From: Texcoconibacillus texcoconensis
Lineage (GTDB): Bacteria; Bacillota; Bacilli; Bacillales; Salisediminibacteriaceae
Reading direction: 5' to 3'
Assembly (NCBI RefSeq): GCF_014202575.1
Contig: NZ_JACHHB010000003.1
Span: forward strand, 187,246 to 251,245
DNA: 64,000 bases
The notes beneath the pieces are model-generated. The model ran no database searches. It had not been told where the DNA came from and saw nothing but the letters and a program-made list of their open reading frames with translations. The position numbers and the translations under genes are program-made. Below, in pieces: positions 36,316 to 44,099 of this stretch (positions within the stretch are counted from its first letter, which is position 1; the number at the start of each line of letters is the position of its first letter).

Positions 36316-37581
36316 TTATCCTAATACTTTTTCTTTACCTTCGACTTTAAATGGGGTTCCTCCACTAATCGGGTATGCTTGTTCAATGTACTTATTCTGA
36401 TGCCACTGTTTTATTACGTTACGTTTTCCTTCAATAATCATTGCTATACGTTTTGTTGAAGGGTGTTGGACTTGTTCCCATATCATAACCCCTTGTTTAC
36501 GCACGCTATCTACAAAACCTGAACTTGAAATCACACACCAAAACAGTCTATTCTCTTCATTCTGGCACGGCTCTTCGCCCTTTGTTCGTAGCGTTTTCCA
36601 TGTTTTTCGCTCCCTCTTATACCTTGATGTCAATATGTAAAACATATCCTCCACAATCGCACTTGCTGTCGGATACTTTCCTGCTCCTGGTCCCTGAAGC
36701 GTTAATGTCCCAGCTAAATCCGTTTCTAAAACAATCGCATGATCCACACCTTCAACTTCAAACAATGGATGATTAGTCCATAAGACAGTTGGTTCAACTG
36801 TACCATTTACGCCTGATGTTGTTTTCTCCAAACGTATAAGCGGTTTTAATTTTCCACCTAAGCGTTCAACCAGGTTTAGGTCCGTCGTTTCTATTTCACG
36901 AATGCCTAGCGGTGAATCAATGGGCCAATTGGGTGAACAATGATAAATGGTTTCACATAACAATTTCGCTTTATAATAAGCATCCCAACCATCAACATCT
37001 TTACTAGGGTCAGCTTCTGCATACCCTAAGTCTTGAGCATCATTTAATGCTTCTGCAAATGAAATATCACGACTTTTCATTTCCGATAGTATGTAATTCG
37101 AGGTTCCATTGACAATGGCTTCAATGGAATGAATGCCGTTAATATTTAAAGCATTTTGTACGGTATTTAATAATGGCACGCCCGCTGCGATTGAAGCTTC
37201 ATATAAAAATGCAACCCCTTCTTCTTTGGCAACCGAGCGTAATTGTTCTCCGTACTGCGCAATCAATTCCTTATTTGCACTGACAACGTGGACCCCTCTC
37301 TTCAACAAAGAATATACGTAAGGATAAGCGTTTTTTGCATCAGGCATAGCTTCGACAACAATAGATAGGGTCGGGTGTGTTTCAATATGCGAAAATTCAT
37401 TTGTTACTACTGTTTCTTCATTAATATTTCGTTTCTTATGAAGGCTTTTTACGAGTACGACCGGCACACGGATATTTGCCTTAATGACCGATGCGAACCT
37501 TTCTTTGCGGTCATAAATTGTTTGATAGACTCCTTCTCCTACTGTACCAAAACCTAAAATACCTACATCGACCGTTGACAT
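36316..37581 (-). CDS. hom: homoserine dehydrogenase
   Basis: NAD(P)H-dependent reduction of aspartate semialdehyde to homoserine. 421 residues; nucleotide-binding GILGFGTVGEG at 8-18, SANKELIAQYG, VNGTSNYI and the catalytic block LGYAEADPSKDVDGWDAYYK are intact. The last ~80 residues (WCVISSSGFVDSV...) are a divergent regulatory tail rather than an easily recognised ACT domain. Lies downstream of metY and metX on the same strand, so it should serve the O-acetylhomoserine route to methionine and share SAM-dependent control; a second hom with thrB/thrC elsewhere is expected. Confidence 0.94.
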   Translation of the reverse strand: MSTVDVGILGFGTVGEGVYQTIYDRKERFASVIKANIRVPVVLVKSLHKKRNINEETVVTNEFSHIETHPTLSIVVEAMPDAKNAYPYVYSLLKRGVHVVSANKELIAQYGEQLRSVAKEEGVAFLYEASIAAGVPLLNTVQNALNINGIHSIEAIVNGTSNYILSEMKSRDISFAEALNDAQDLGYAEADPSKDVDGWDAYYKAKLLCETIYHCSPNWPIDSPLGIREIETTDLNLVERLGGKLKPLIRLEKTTSGVNGTVEPTVLWTNHPLFEVEGVDHAIVLETDLAGTLTLQGPGAGKYPTASAIVEDMFYILTSRYKRERKTWKTLRTKGEEPCQNEENRLFWCVISSSGFVDSVRKQGVMIWEQVQHPSTKRIAMIIEGKRNVIKQWHQNKYIEQAYPISGGTPFKVEGKEKVLG

Positions 37582-37634
37582 GTTTAGACTCCTTCCAAAC
37601 GTACAGCGAATGGTTGCTCATTTTCAATTCCTAA

Positions 37635-37720
37635 ACAGAGGAAAAACTACGCCAGCTAGAAAGTTTGCTCGGTTCAACCAAGTTTTCACTTCACGACCGC
37701 TGGCGCGTTTGTTCCTCACT
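37635..37720 (-). other. long inverted repeat between metY and hom
   Basis: GAGGAAAAAC-CGCCAGC at one end mirrors GCTGGCG-GTTTGTTCCTC at the other, enclosing a smaller hairpin. Within the metY-hom transcript; no good T-run follows, so a processing or partial attenuation role is possible. Confidence 0.5.
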
Positions 37721-37729
37721 TTCCTTCCC

Positions 37730-39049
37730 CTATGATTGCGTCGAAAGTGATTCGGTTTCATCAGTGGATTTTGCCAATGCTTGATTCAAATCATTCAGCA
37801 TATCTTCGATGGATTCAATACCAACGGAAAGACGCACAAGGTCTTCTGTCGTTCCCGTTGCGATTAATTCTTCAGCTGTCAACTGTTGATGGGTTGTACT
37901 TGCTGGATGAATAATCAAACTTTTGGCATCACCGACATTCGCGACATGTGACCAAAGCGTGACGTTTTCAATGAGTTTTCGTCCCGCTTCACGTCCTCCT
38001 TTGATGCCGAAGTTCACAACTGATCCAAAACCGTGTTTTAAAACACTTTTTGCGTGTTCATGGGATGGATGTGATGTAAGCCCTGGATAAGACACCCACT
38101 CAACAGCTGGGTGTTCAGCTAGTTGCTCTGCTAAATACTGTGCATTTTGATTATGTTTATCAACACGTAAATGCAATGTTTCTAAACCTTGTAGCAGTTG
38201 AAACGCACTGAATGGGCTAAGGCTTGCCCCTAAATCACGTAAAAGCTGTACTCTTAGCTTTATACTATACGCAAGTTCTCCACAATCACGGGCATAAACA
38301 AGACCGTTATAAGTTGTGTCCGGCTCTGTAAAACCTGGAAACTTGTCTGAATCGAAGGAGAAGCGTCCACCGTCAACGACGACCCCGCCAATTGTTGTTC
38401 CATGTCCACCAATCCATTTTGTTGCCGAGTGAACAACGATATCCGCACCATGTAATATCGGCTTACAACCATAAGGTGTCGGGAATGTATTATCGACAAT
38501 CAGTGGAATTCCTGCTTCATGGGCAATATCGGCAACCCCCTCGATATCGAGAACGTGTAAGCTCGGGTTTCCGATCGTTTCAGCAAACACGGCTTTCGTG
38601 TTTTCGTTGATGGCTTCTTTGATGTTTCCTGGTTCCGACACATCAACAAAACGAACTTGTATGCCATATTTAGGAAGCGTTGTTGCAAACAGATTGTACG
38701 TTCCACCGTAAAGGTTTGTCGCTGCAACAATTTCATCCCCTGCACTTGCGAGGTTTAAAATCGAAAATGCAATCGCCGACATTCCTGATGCCGTTGCAAC
38801 AGATGCAACGCCTTCCTCCAATAAAGCCATCCGTTTTTCAAATACCTCAACAGTTGGGTTGCCGATACGAGTATAAATATTGCCTGGCTCTTCTAAGCTA
38901 AAAAGTTGTTCGGCATGCTTCGGGTCTTCAAATACGTAAGATGTCGTTTGATAAATAGGCACAGCACGTGAACCTGTCGTTGGATCTGGCTCCTGCCCTC
39001 CGTGTAATAAAATCGTCTCTTGGTTGTATGTTCCTTGATCTTTACTCAT
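37730..39049 (-). CDS. metY: O-acetylhomoserine aminocarboxypropyltransferase (sulfhydrylase)
   Basis: PLP enzyme condensing O-acetylhomoserine with sulfide to homocysteine. 439 residues, the length of MetY proteins, longer than MetB/MetC. Motifs: [41 protein letters not shown], and the Schiff-base lysine in [21 protein letters not shown] 39049 follows AGGGAGGAC. Preceded by its own SAM-I riboswitch and followed by hom. Confidence 0.95.
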   Translation of the reverse strand: MSKDQGTYNQETILLHGGQEPDPTTGSRAVPIYQTTSYVFEDPKHAEQLFSLEEPGNIYTRIGNPTVEVFEKRMALLEEGVASVATASGMSAIAFSILNLASAGDEIVAATNLYGGTYNLFATTLPKYGIQVRFVDVSEPGNIKEAINENTKAVFAETIGNPSLHVLDIEGVADIAHEAGIPLIVDNTFPTPYGCKPILHGADIVVHSATKWIGGHGTTIGGVVVDGGRFSFDSDKFPGFTEPDTTYNGLVYARDCGELAYSIKLRVQLLRDLGASLSPFSAFQLLQGLETLHLRVDKHNQNAQYLAEQLAEHPAVEWVSYPGLTSHPSHEHAKSVLKHGFGSVVNFGIKGGREAGRKLIENVTLWSHVANVGDAKSLIIHPASTTHQQLTAEELIATGTTEDLVRLSVGIESIEDMLNDLNQALAKSTDETESLSTQS

Positions 39050-39107
39050 GAATAAGTCCTCCCTTTAATAAATAAATAGATTTGTTGTTCACCATTACTT
39101 TTTCGTT

Positions 39108-39147
39108 GTAATATAATAAACTCCCTTCTTTGGTTAAAGAAGAGAGT
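39108..39147 (-). terminator. SAM-I riboswitch terminator (metY)
   Basis: Minus strand ACTCTCTTCTTT / AAAGAAGGGAGT stem followed by TTATTATATT; weaker T-run than usual. Confidence 0.75.
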
Positions 39148-39162
39148 CGCTCGACACGAAAT

Positions 39163-39277
39163 CTCCTCTCATCTTCCAAAGCATTGCTTTGCAGGATTTG
39201 GCACCTGACAAACGCCTTACGTTTGCTGGTTGCCGGGCTTCTTCGGGCCAGTCCCTCCACCTCTCTTGATAAGAGTG
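39163..39277 (-). promoter_or_regulatory. SAM-I riboswitch of metY
   Basis: Minus strand carries CTCTTATCAAGAG, GGTGGAGGGAC, GGCCCGAAGAAGCCCGGCAACC, GGTGCCAAATCCTGC and GATGAGAGG in order. It starts about 10 bases after the metX stop, with no clear promoter between, so it controls readthrough from metX into metY and hom. Confidence 0.96.
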
Positions 39278-39286
39278 TTATCATTT

Positions 39287-40384
39287 TTATACAATTTTTT
39301 CCCTTGACTCTTCCAGTTGCTTTTGAAGAATAGGTCCGAAGTCGTCAAATTGAACTAAGAAACCATCGTGACCAAATTTTGAGCTTACTCCGTGGTACGT
39401 TGCCCGAACCCCTTTTTCCGTTAAGTGTTCTGTCATCTGTCGGATTTCTTCAGGTGGATATAGGAGGTCGCCTTCAAAACCAAAGGCGTGGATTTCTCCT
39501 TGAAATTGGTATAAACCAGGACGTGCTCGTTCACGGGAAATATCATGTAAATCCATCGCCTTTAATAAGTAAAGATAACTATTGGCGTCAAATCGATCAA
39601 CGAACTTTTCACCTTGGTACTTTAAATATGATTCAACTTGGTAAGTTGTATCGTTATGTGAGAGACCCCACCCTTCTTTTTCTTCTCGATGAAACCGTTC
39701 ATTGAAAAGATTCGAGGAACGATAGGTGATCATCCCTATCATTCGTGCAATCTCCATTCCTTTTCGTGGGTTTGCTGACAAATCATAATTCCCTTCGTTA
39801 AAATTAGGATCGGATTGTATCGCTTGTCGGGCGACCAAATTATAGGCAATAGCATAGTCACTGAGGGCAGGCGTTACAGCAATTGGACACAAGACATTTA
39901 CAAAATCGGGATATAAACATCCCCACTCAAGAACTTGCATCCCCCCAAGCGATCCACCAATAACTGCATGTAGTTTTATCACGTTCCATTTCTGTAACGC
40001 CAGATATTGTGCATGAACTATATCTCTAACCGTAATAAAAGGAAATTGACTTCCGTAACGTTTCTCTGAGTTTGGCATTGTCGTCGTTGGACCTGTAGAC
40101 CCGTCACATCCTCCTAACACGTTAAAGCAAATATATTGATAACGCGTTGTATCTACATATTTTCCAGGTCCAATAACGCCACGCCACCATCCTGGCTCTT
40201 CCTCTGTACCCATGGCATGCTGATTACCAGTTAAAGCATGACAACATAAAATGATCGGTGCATCAATCGGACCACTTCGTTCATACGCCAATTGAACATT
40301 TTTTAAGATACTTCCATTTTCCAACTTCAATGAGCCTATGGTGACGGTCCCGACTTCCACTCCATCAACCGTCTCGGTCCCCAT
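39287..40384 (-). CDS. metX: homoserine O-acetyltransferase MetX
   Basis: Acetylates homoserine with acetyl-CoA for the direct sulfhydrylation route. Alpha/beta hydrolase fold, 365 residues; oxyanion region CCHALTGNQHA, nucleophile serine in GGSLGGMQVLEW, ICFNVLGGCDGSTGP, late aspartate in EGDLLYPPEE and histidine in FGHDGFLVQ. ATG 40384 is placed after GGGAGGTGA; the frame extends six codons further without a site. First gene of the metX-metY-hom cluster, behind two successive SAM-I riboswitches. Confidence 0.95.
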   Translation of the reverse strand: MGTETVDGVEVGTVTIGSLKLENGSILKNVQLAYERSGPIDAPIILCCHALTGNQHAMGTEEEPGWWRGVIGPGKYVDTTRYQYICFNVLGGCDGSTGPTTTMPNSEKRYGSQFPFITVRDIVHAQYLALQKWNVIKLHAVIGGSLGGMQVLEWGCLYPDFVNVLCPIAVTPALSDYAIAYNLVARQAIQSDPNFNEGNYDLSANPRKGMEIARMIGMITYRSSNLFNERFHREEKEGWGLSHNDTTYQVESYLKYQGEKFVDRFDANSYLYLLKAMDLHDISRERARPGLYQFQGEIHAFGFEGDLLYPPEEIRQMTEHLTEKGVRATYHGVSSKFGHDGFLVQFDDFGPILQKQLEESREKIV

Positions 40385-40428
40385 GGGCTTCACCTCCCAC
40401 AAAAGTTACAATCCGAATACCAGAAAGC

Positions 40429-40458
40429 AAAAAACCTCTCTGTGAAAGACAGAGAGGT
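40429..40458 (-). terminator. terminator of the proximal metX SAM-I riboswitch
   Basis: Minus strand ACCTCTCTGTC / CACAGAGAGGT stem followed by TTTTTT. Confidence 0.88.
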
Positions 40459-40471
40459 AAGTAATCACTTT

Positions 40472-40588
40472 TCCCTCTCTTATCTTCCAAAGCCTATGCT
40501 TTGCAGGATTTGGCACCTTGCAAACGACGTCCGTTTGCTGGTTGCCGGGCTTCTTCGGGCCAGTCCCTCCACCTCTCGCGATAAGAGC
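40472..40588 (-). promoter_or_regulatory. SAM-I riboswitch of metX, proximal copy
   Basis: Minus strand CTCTTATCGCGAGAGG, GGTGGAGGGAC, GGCCCGAAGAAGCCCGGCAACC, GGTGCCAAATCCTGC and GATAAGAGAGG. Complete aptamer directly before the terminator at 40429-40458. Confidence 0.96.
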
Positions 40589-40639
40589 ATTTATAATATA
40601 TTCACTATTCAAATCTTCTTAATTTTTCGATTATTTTAA

Positions 40640-40668
40640 ACTTTATCATGAGTTGATTCAAATGTCAA
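40640..40668 (-). promoter_or_regulatory. promoter of the proximal metX riboswitch
   Basis: TTGACA (40663-40668) and TAAAGT (40640-40645), 17-bp spacer, between the two riboswitches. Confidence 0.8.
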
Positions 40669-40707
40669 CTGTACGTCGGAAACGTTTAAACACATTAAAG
40701 AAATAAC

Positions 40708-40743
40708 AAAAAAAGCCTATCGATGGTGAAGTCGAGAGGCTTT
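40708..40743 (-). terminator. terminator of the distal metX SAM-I riboswitch
   Basis: Minus strand AAAGCCTCTCGAC / ATCGATAGGCTTT stem followed by TTTT. Confidence 0.85.
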
Positions 40744-40766
40744 GATATAAATTCCACGTTTTAACG

Positions 40767-40878
40767 CCCCTCTCATCTCTCAGAGTAAACTCTGCTGGAT
40801 TTAGCACCTGACGAATGTCTTCCACTTGTTGGTTGCCGGGCATCTTCGGGCCAGTCCCTCCGCCTCTCTTGATAAGAG
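40767..40878 (-). promoter_or_regulatory. SAM-I riboswitch of metX, distal copy
   Basis: Minus strand CTCTTATCAAGAGAGG, GGCGGAGGGAC, GGCCCGAAGATGCCCGGCAACC, GGTGCTAAATCCAGC and GATGAGAGGGG. Full aptamer with its own promoter and terminator, about 175 bases upstream of the proximal unit. Confidence 0.95.
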
Positions 40879-40897
40879 AATTCGTTTAATTTTCTAC

Positions 40898-40926
40898 ACT
40901 TTATCATGAGGCTTAGTTCTCGTCAA
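40898..40926 (-). promoter_or_regulatory. promoter of the distal metX riboswitch
   Basis: TTGACG (40921-40926) and TAAAGT (40898-40903), 17-bp spacer; the CTCATGATAAAGT segment is identical to that in the proximal promoter except one base, supporting a duplication. Confidence 0.78.
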
Positions 40927-41079
40927 TCACTTATACATGATCATGTATAAGTGAGACTTTTCCGCTAGAAACTGTAATAGATACAGTCAAACCGTTTTAG
41001 CTCATCGCAAACAGTTGGGTTCGGTAAGTAACTATGTTATACTTTCAAAGGTTTTTGCATTTTTAAAGGAGGTGTTTGC

Positions 41080-41958
41080 GTGCACTGGCTACGCGGCATT
41101 CGTATAAAAAACATCATGATCATTATCCTTGGTACACTTATTTTTGGATTTGGTATCATCCACTTCAATTTACAAAACGGATTAGCTCATGGTGGGTTTA
41201 CTGGTATCACTTTATTATTATATTACTTATTTACAATTGAACCTTCGATTACAAACTTAGTATTAAATATACCGCTGTTTTTAATCGGCTACCGTTTATT
41301 GGGGAGAAAAGTTTTCATTTATAGCTTAATCGGAACCATTTCACTGTCTGTTTCCCTTAGCATTTTCGAAACGTACCCAGTTGCTAATATCCCTTTGCAA
41401 GATGACATGATCCTCGTCTCTTTATTTGCTGGGGTATTCTCTGGTGTAGGACTTGGTCTTGTTTTTCGAACGGGGGGCACAACAGGTGGTGCTGATATCC
41501 TTGCCCGTTTATCCAATAAATATTTTGGAACAACGCTTGGACAGTTTATGTTTACCTTCGATGCGATTGTGATCACAACTTCCCTTATTCGCCTATCATT
41601 AACTCAAGCGATGTACACTCTCATAACTGTATTTGTCGCCTCAAGAGTGATTGATTTTATGATTGAAGGGGCTAGTGCAGCAAAGTCCGCAATGATCGTA
41701 ACCAATCATTCCGATGAACTTTCTTCTGAAATCAGACGTAGAATGTCACGCGGTTCTACCGTACTCACAGGAAAAGGGAGTTATACACACGATGAACGCG
41801 AAATATTATATTGTGTTGTCAACCGTAATGAGTTGATCCATTTAAAAACAGTGATTCAAGATGTTGATCCATACGCTTTCTTTTCAGTTAATGACGTGAA
41901 AGAAGTTTCAGGTGAAGGGTTCACTTTTGACAGAAATCGAGATCCATTTCATACGTAA
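41080..41958 (+). CDS. YitT-family membrane protein (DUF161/DUF2179)
   Basis: Inner-membrane protein of 292 residues: five hydrophobic segments in the first ~200 residues with the family motifs GGFTGITLLLYY and RTGGTTGGADILA, then a cytoplasmic DUF2179 domain (MIVTNHSDELSSEIRRR... RGSTVLTGKGSYTHDEREILYCVV) shaped like a small ferredoxin-type sensor fold. Start is GTG 41080 behind AAAGGAGGTG. Function of the family is not established. Convergent with yugO across a hairpin. Confidence 0.88.
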   Translation: MHWLRGIRIKNIMIIILGTLIFGFGIIHFNLQNGLAHGGFTGITLLLYYLFTIEPSITNLVLNIPLFLIGYRLLGRKVFIYSLIGTISLSVSLSIFETYPVANIPLQDDMILVSLFAGVFSGVGLGLVFRTGGTTGGADILARLSNKYFGTTLGQFMFTFDAIVITTSLIRLSLTQAMYTLITVFVASRVIDFMIEGASAAKSAMIVTNHSDELSSEIRRRMSRGSTVLTGKGSYTHDEREILYCVVNRNELIHLKTVIQDVDPYAFFSVNDVKEVSGEGFTFDRNRDPFHT

Positions 41959-41974
41959 CATCATATTTTCTAAG

Positions 41975-42030
41975 GGTGAACAACTTTCATTTAGGTTCTC
42001 TAAATGGACGGTTGCTCATCTTTTTTTTGC
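41975..42030. terminator. terminator between the YitT-family gene and yugO
   Basis: GAACAAC..CATTTAG / CTAAATG..GGTTGCTC imperfect stem followed by eight T on the plus strand. Confidence 0.75.
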
Positions 42031-42035
42031 TCATA

Positions 42036-43031
42036 TTAGCGATCAATCACAACCATTTGATCACCTTTGATTAATTTCGTCGAAGGTAATGGATGAAACA
42101 AGAACTCTTGATTTCGGATCAAACCTACGACAAAATCATCATTCTTTGCCATAAAATAGCTGATTTCAGCAAATGTTTTTTGAAAAAATTCGTCCGGTAC
42201 ATATTTATAAACGAGACGGTCTCGTGTTTCAACCTCTAACAGACGTCCAATCACCTCAGTCATTCCATGATACTTTGTACAATTTAACATCGCTAAACTG
42301 GATAAGTTTGAGGTTTCAATGACTTCATCAGCCCCTGCACGCCGTGCATTTTTCACTTGTTCAGGTGTCAACATTTCCACAATACTGTATACGCTAGGGT
42401 TCAAAGCTTTTGCAGCGATCAGCGTCAAAATGGAATGCGAGTCAGCTTGATTTTCTCCTAGGTCATGATCCGCTGAAATGATCACAGTTCTCGCATGGGC
42501 AATGTTCGCCTTTTTTAACGTATCATCATTCAGTGACGAACCTTTTATAAAATGGACTTTTTTTTCTGAAATTGGATTACCTTCAAGACTTTTGTCGATA
42601 AGAACAATATGGACATTTTGTTTTTTGATTAGTTGCGATATCACCTTTTTTGTGCGCTCATTCCAACCAATGACAATGTAATGTCCTTCTTTTTTATACT
42701 CCAACTCTCCTTTATGAAACATGTTTCTCGTTGTTACAGCTGTTTGGGCAAGATTCGTTACAAAGATCGTAAAAAATGCAATACCAAATAAGATCAAACC
42801 AGCAGCTAATGCGCGACCTAGTAATGTTTGAGGAACAAAATCACCGTAGCCTACAGTTGATGTTGTCACAATCGCCCACCAAATACCATCAATGACATTC
42901 GGGAACGTTTCCGTTTCTAATTGGTGAATGGCGACCCCGAAACTTGTTACAATCACAAAAACGATTAATAAAAGACGAACAAAGGTCGGAAACTTCGCAT
43001 ATGTATGAGCCCATTGTTGAAAACGAGACAT
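42036..43031 (-). CDS. yugO: potassium channel protein YugO (MthK-like)
   Basis: Two-helix K+ channel of 331 residues: helix 1 at about 17-36, pore helix with selectivity filter TTSTVGYGD (56-64), helix 2, then a cytoplasmic RCK/TrkA-N domain starting GHYIVIGWNERTKK that senses ligand. B. subtilis YugO mediates K+-based electrical signalling in biofilms. Start ATG 43031 follows AAAGGTGGGAG; an in-frame ATG at 43061 lacks one. Divergent from the small membrane ORF at 43112; yugN and pgi lie 3-5 kb away with metE inserted between. Confidence 0.93.
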   Translation of the reverse strand: MSRFQQWAHTYAKFPTFVRLLLIVFVIVTSFGVAIHQLETETFPNVIDGIWWAIVTTSTVGYGDFVPQTLLGRALAAGLILFGIAFFTIFVTNLAQTAVTTRNMFHKGELEYKKEGHYIVIGWNERTKKVISQLIKKQNVHIVLIDKSLEGNPISEKKVHFIKGSSLNDDTLKKANIAHARTVIISADHDLGENQADSHSILTLIAAKALNPSVYSIVEMLTPEQVKNARRAGADEVIETSNLSSLAMLNCTKYHGMTEVIGRLLEVETRDRLVYKYVPDEFFQKTFAEISYFMAKNDDFVVGLIRNQEFLFHPLPSTKLIKGDQMVVIDR

Positions 43032-43111
43032 TCGCTCCCACCTTTCTATGCTGTACAACATTCCTTATGACTGATATGATATATTAGGTTTTCTACTGGA
43101 GGTGTTAGGTA

Positions 43112-43270
43112 GTGTTACAAGCAACCATCTTTGCTATAACGATGTTTATCGGGTGGACAATATTTGACCTTATTAAATACCGAAAATGGACAAAGGAAAA
43201 TATCATAACCGGTTTTGTCACATCCGTGATCTCAGGGATCGCATGGTATATTTTATTCATCGTATTTTAA
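43112..43270 (+). CDS. small membrane protein, 52 residues
   Basis: Short frame beginning at GTG 43112 with GGAGGTG nine bases upstream and ending TAA 43268-43270. Two hydrophobic segments (ATIFAITMFIGWTIFDLI and FVTSVISGIAWYILFIVF) flank a basic loop (KYRKWTKEN), a typical helical-hairpin membrane protein. Not recognised by family. Good ribosome site, hydrophobic coding pattern and location in an otherwise empty divergent region support it. A partner of the K+ channel is possible but unproven. Confidence 0.65.
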   Translation: MLQATIFAITMFIGWTIFDLIKYRKWTKENIITGFVTSVISGIAWYILFIVF

Positions 43271-43338
43271 ACAAAATGATTCTCCCCTTGATTTCATAGG
43301 TGAAATTTCGTAAAATCAAACTTGTGATGTCATAATAT

Positions 43339-43414
43339 GGGGCATTAGCTCAGTTGGGAGAGCGTTTGGCTGGCAGCCAAAAGGTCAGCGGTTCGAGCCC
43401 GCTATGCTCCACCA
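43339..43414 (+). tRNA. tRNA-Ala (GGC)
   Basis: Cloverleaf with acceptor GGGGCAT/ATGCTCC, D-arm AGCTCAGTTGGGAGAGC, anticodon loop CTGGCAG, T-loop GGTTCGAGCC and encoded CCA. Isolated, outside the rRNA-linked cluster. Confidence 0.96.
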
Positions 43415-43581
43415 AAAATACCATCACACCTACGTCGAATTCACTTCTGCGTAAGATGGGATTGTGTGCCATCGGTGCACCATATACGAAATTCACCGTT
43501 ATGATTGTATTCATAACGTTTTTTAATTTTTTCTGATAAAACTTAATAATGTCCATAGTAAAAGACCAAATTTGCGACGAT

Positions 43582-43653
43582 AAACCTCCCCCTTATCCGA
43601 TTATAGTGCGTTGATTTAGACGTAACTATTCGCGGATAGGAGGGGTTTTTTTA
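43582..43653 (+). terminator. terminator downstream of tRNA-Ala
   Basis: AACCTCCCCCTTATCCG / CGGATAGGAGGGGTT stem followed by TTTTTTT. About 170 bases past the tRNA; between them no gene is seen. Confidence 0.85.
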
Positions 43654-43696
43654 CTAAAAAATGCGAAAGTAGTACTTTGTTAATTTTATAAATGTC

Positions 43697-43725
43697 TTGA
43701 CACACTAGAAAAACTTGGATAAGAT
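43697..43725 (+). promoter_or_regulatory. promoter of the cobalamin riboswitch-metE transcript
   Basis: TTGACA (43697-43702), 17-bp spacer, TAAGAT (43720-43725), about 20 bp before the riboswitch. Confidence 0.82.
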
Positions 43726-43742
43726 TCATATAATTTCATATC

Positions 43743-43935
43743 GTGGAAGATAGGTTGGATGAATATTTATTGATTTTCATTCATTAAAAGGGAATCTGGT
43801 GCAAATCCAGAACGGACCCGCCACTGTAAGATAGGAGCCATTACCACTATGCCACTGGATACTTTTCATGTATTTGGGAAGGCGGTAAGGCGATGATGAT
43901 CAAGTCAGGAGACCTGCCTATACTTCTAACACTGT
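43743..43935 (+). promoter_or_regulatory. cobalamin riboswitch of metE
   Basis: Contains the AAAGGGAATCTGGTGCAAA block, CCAGAACGGACCCGCCACTG, the long variable arm and the B12 box AAGTCAGGAGACCTGCC (about 43902-43918). Adenosylcobalamin binding is known to repress the downstream B12-independent synthase, so cells use MetH when B12 is available. Confidence 0.95.
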
Positions 43936-44027
43936 CGACCTACGGGTGAATAGGGAGGTGTGAATCATCAGATGGCGTTATATGTCCAAATAACGATGGA
44001 CACAACGTGATATTTCGTATGATTTCT

Positions 44028-44076
44028 AGGATATTTTCACCCAATAAAAATGGGAGAGAATATCCTTTTTTATTTG
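44028..44076 (+). terminator. riboswitch terminator before metE
   Basis: AGGATATTTTCACCCA / TGGGAGAGAATATCCT stem followed by six T, located between the B12 box and the metE ribosome site. Confidence 0.85.
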
Positions 44077-44099
44077 GACAAAAAACAGGAGGGATAAAC

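Noticed and set aside
43350..43556. Frames on both strands over tRNA-Ala
   Set aside because: They translate the tRNA gene itself; no ribosome site.
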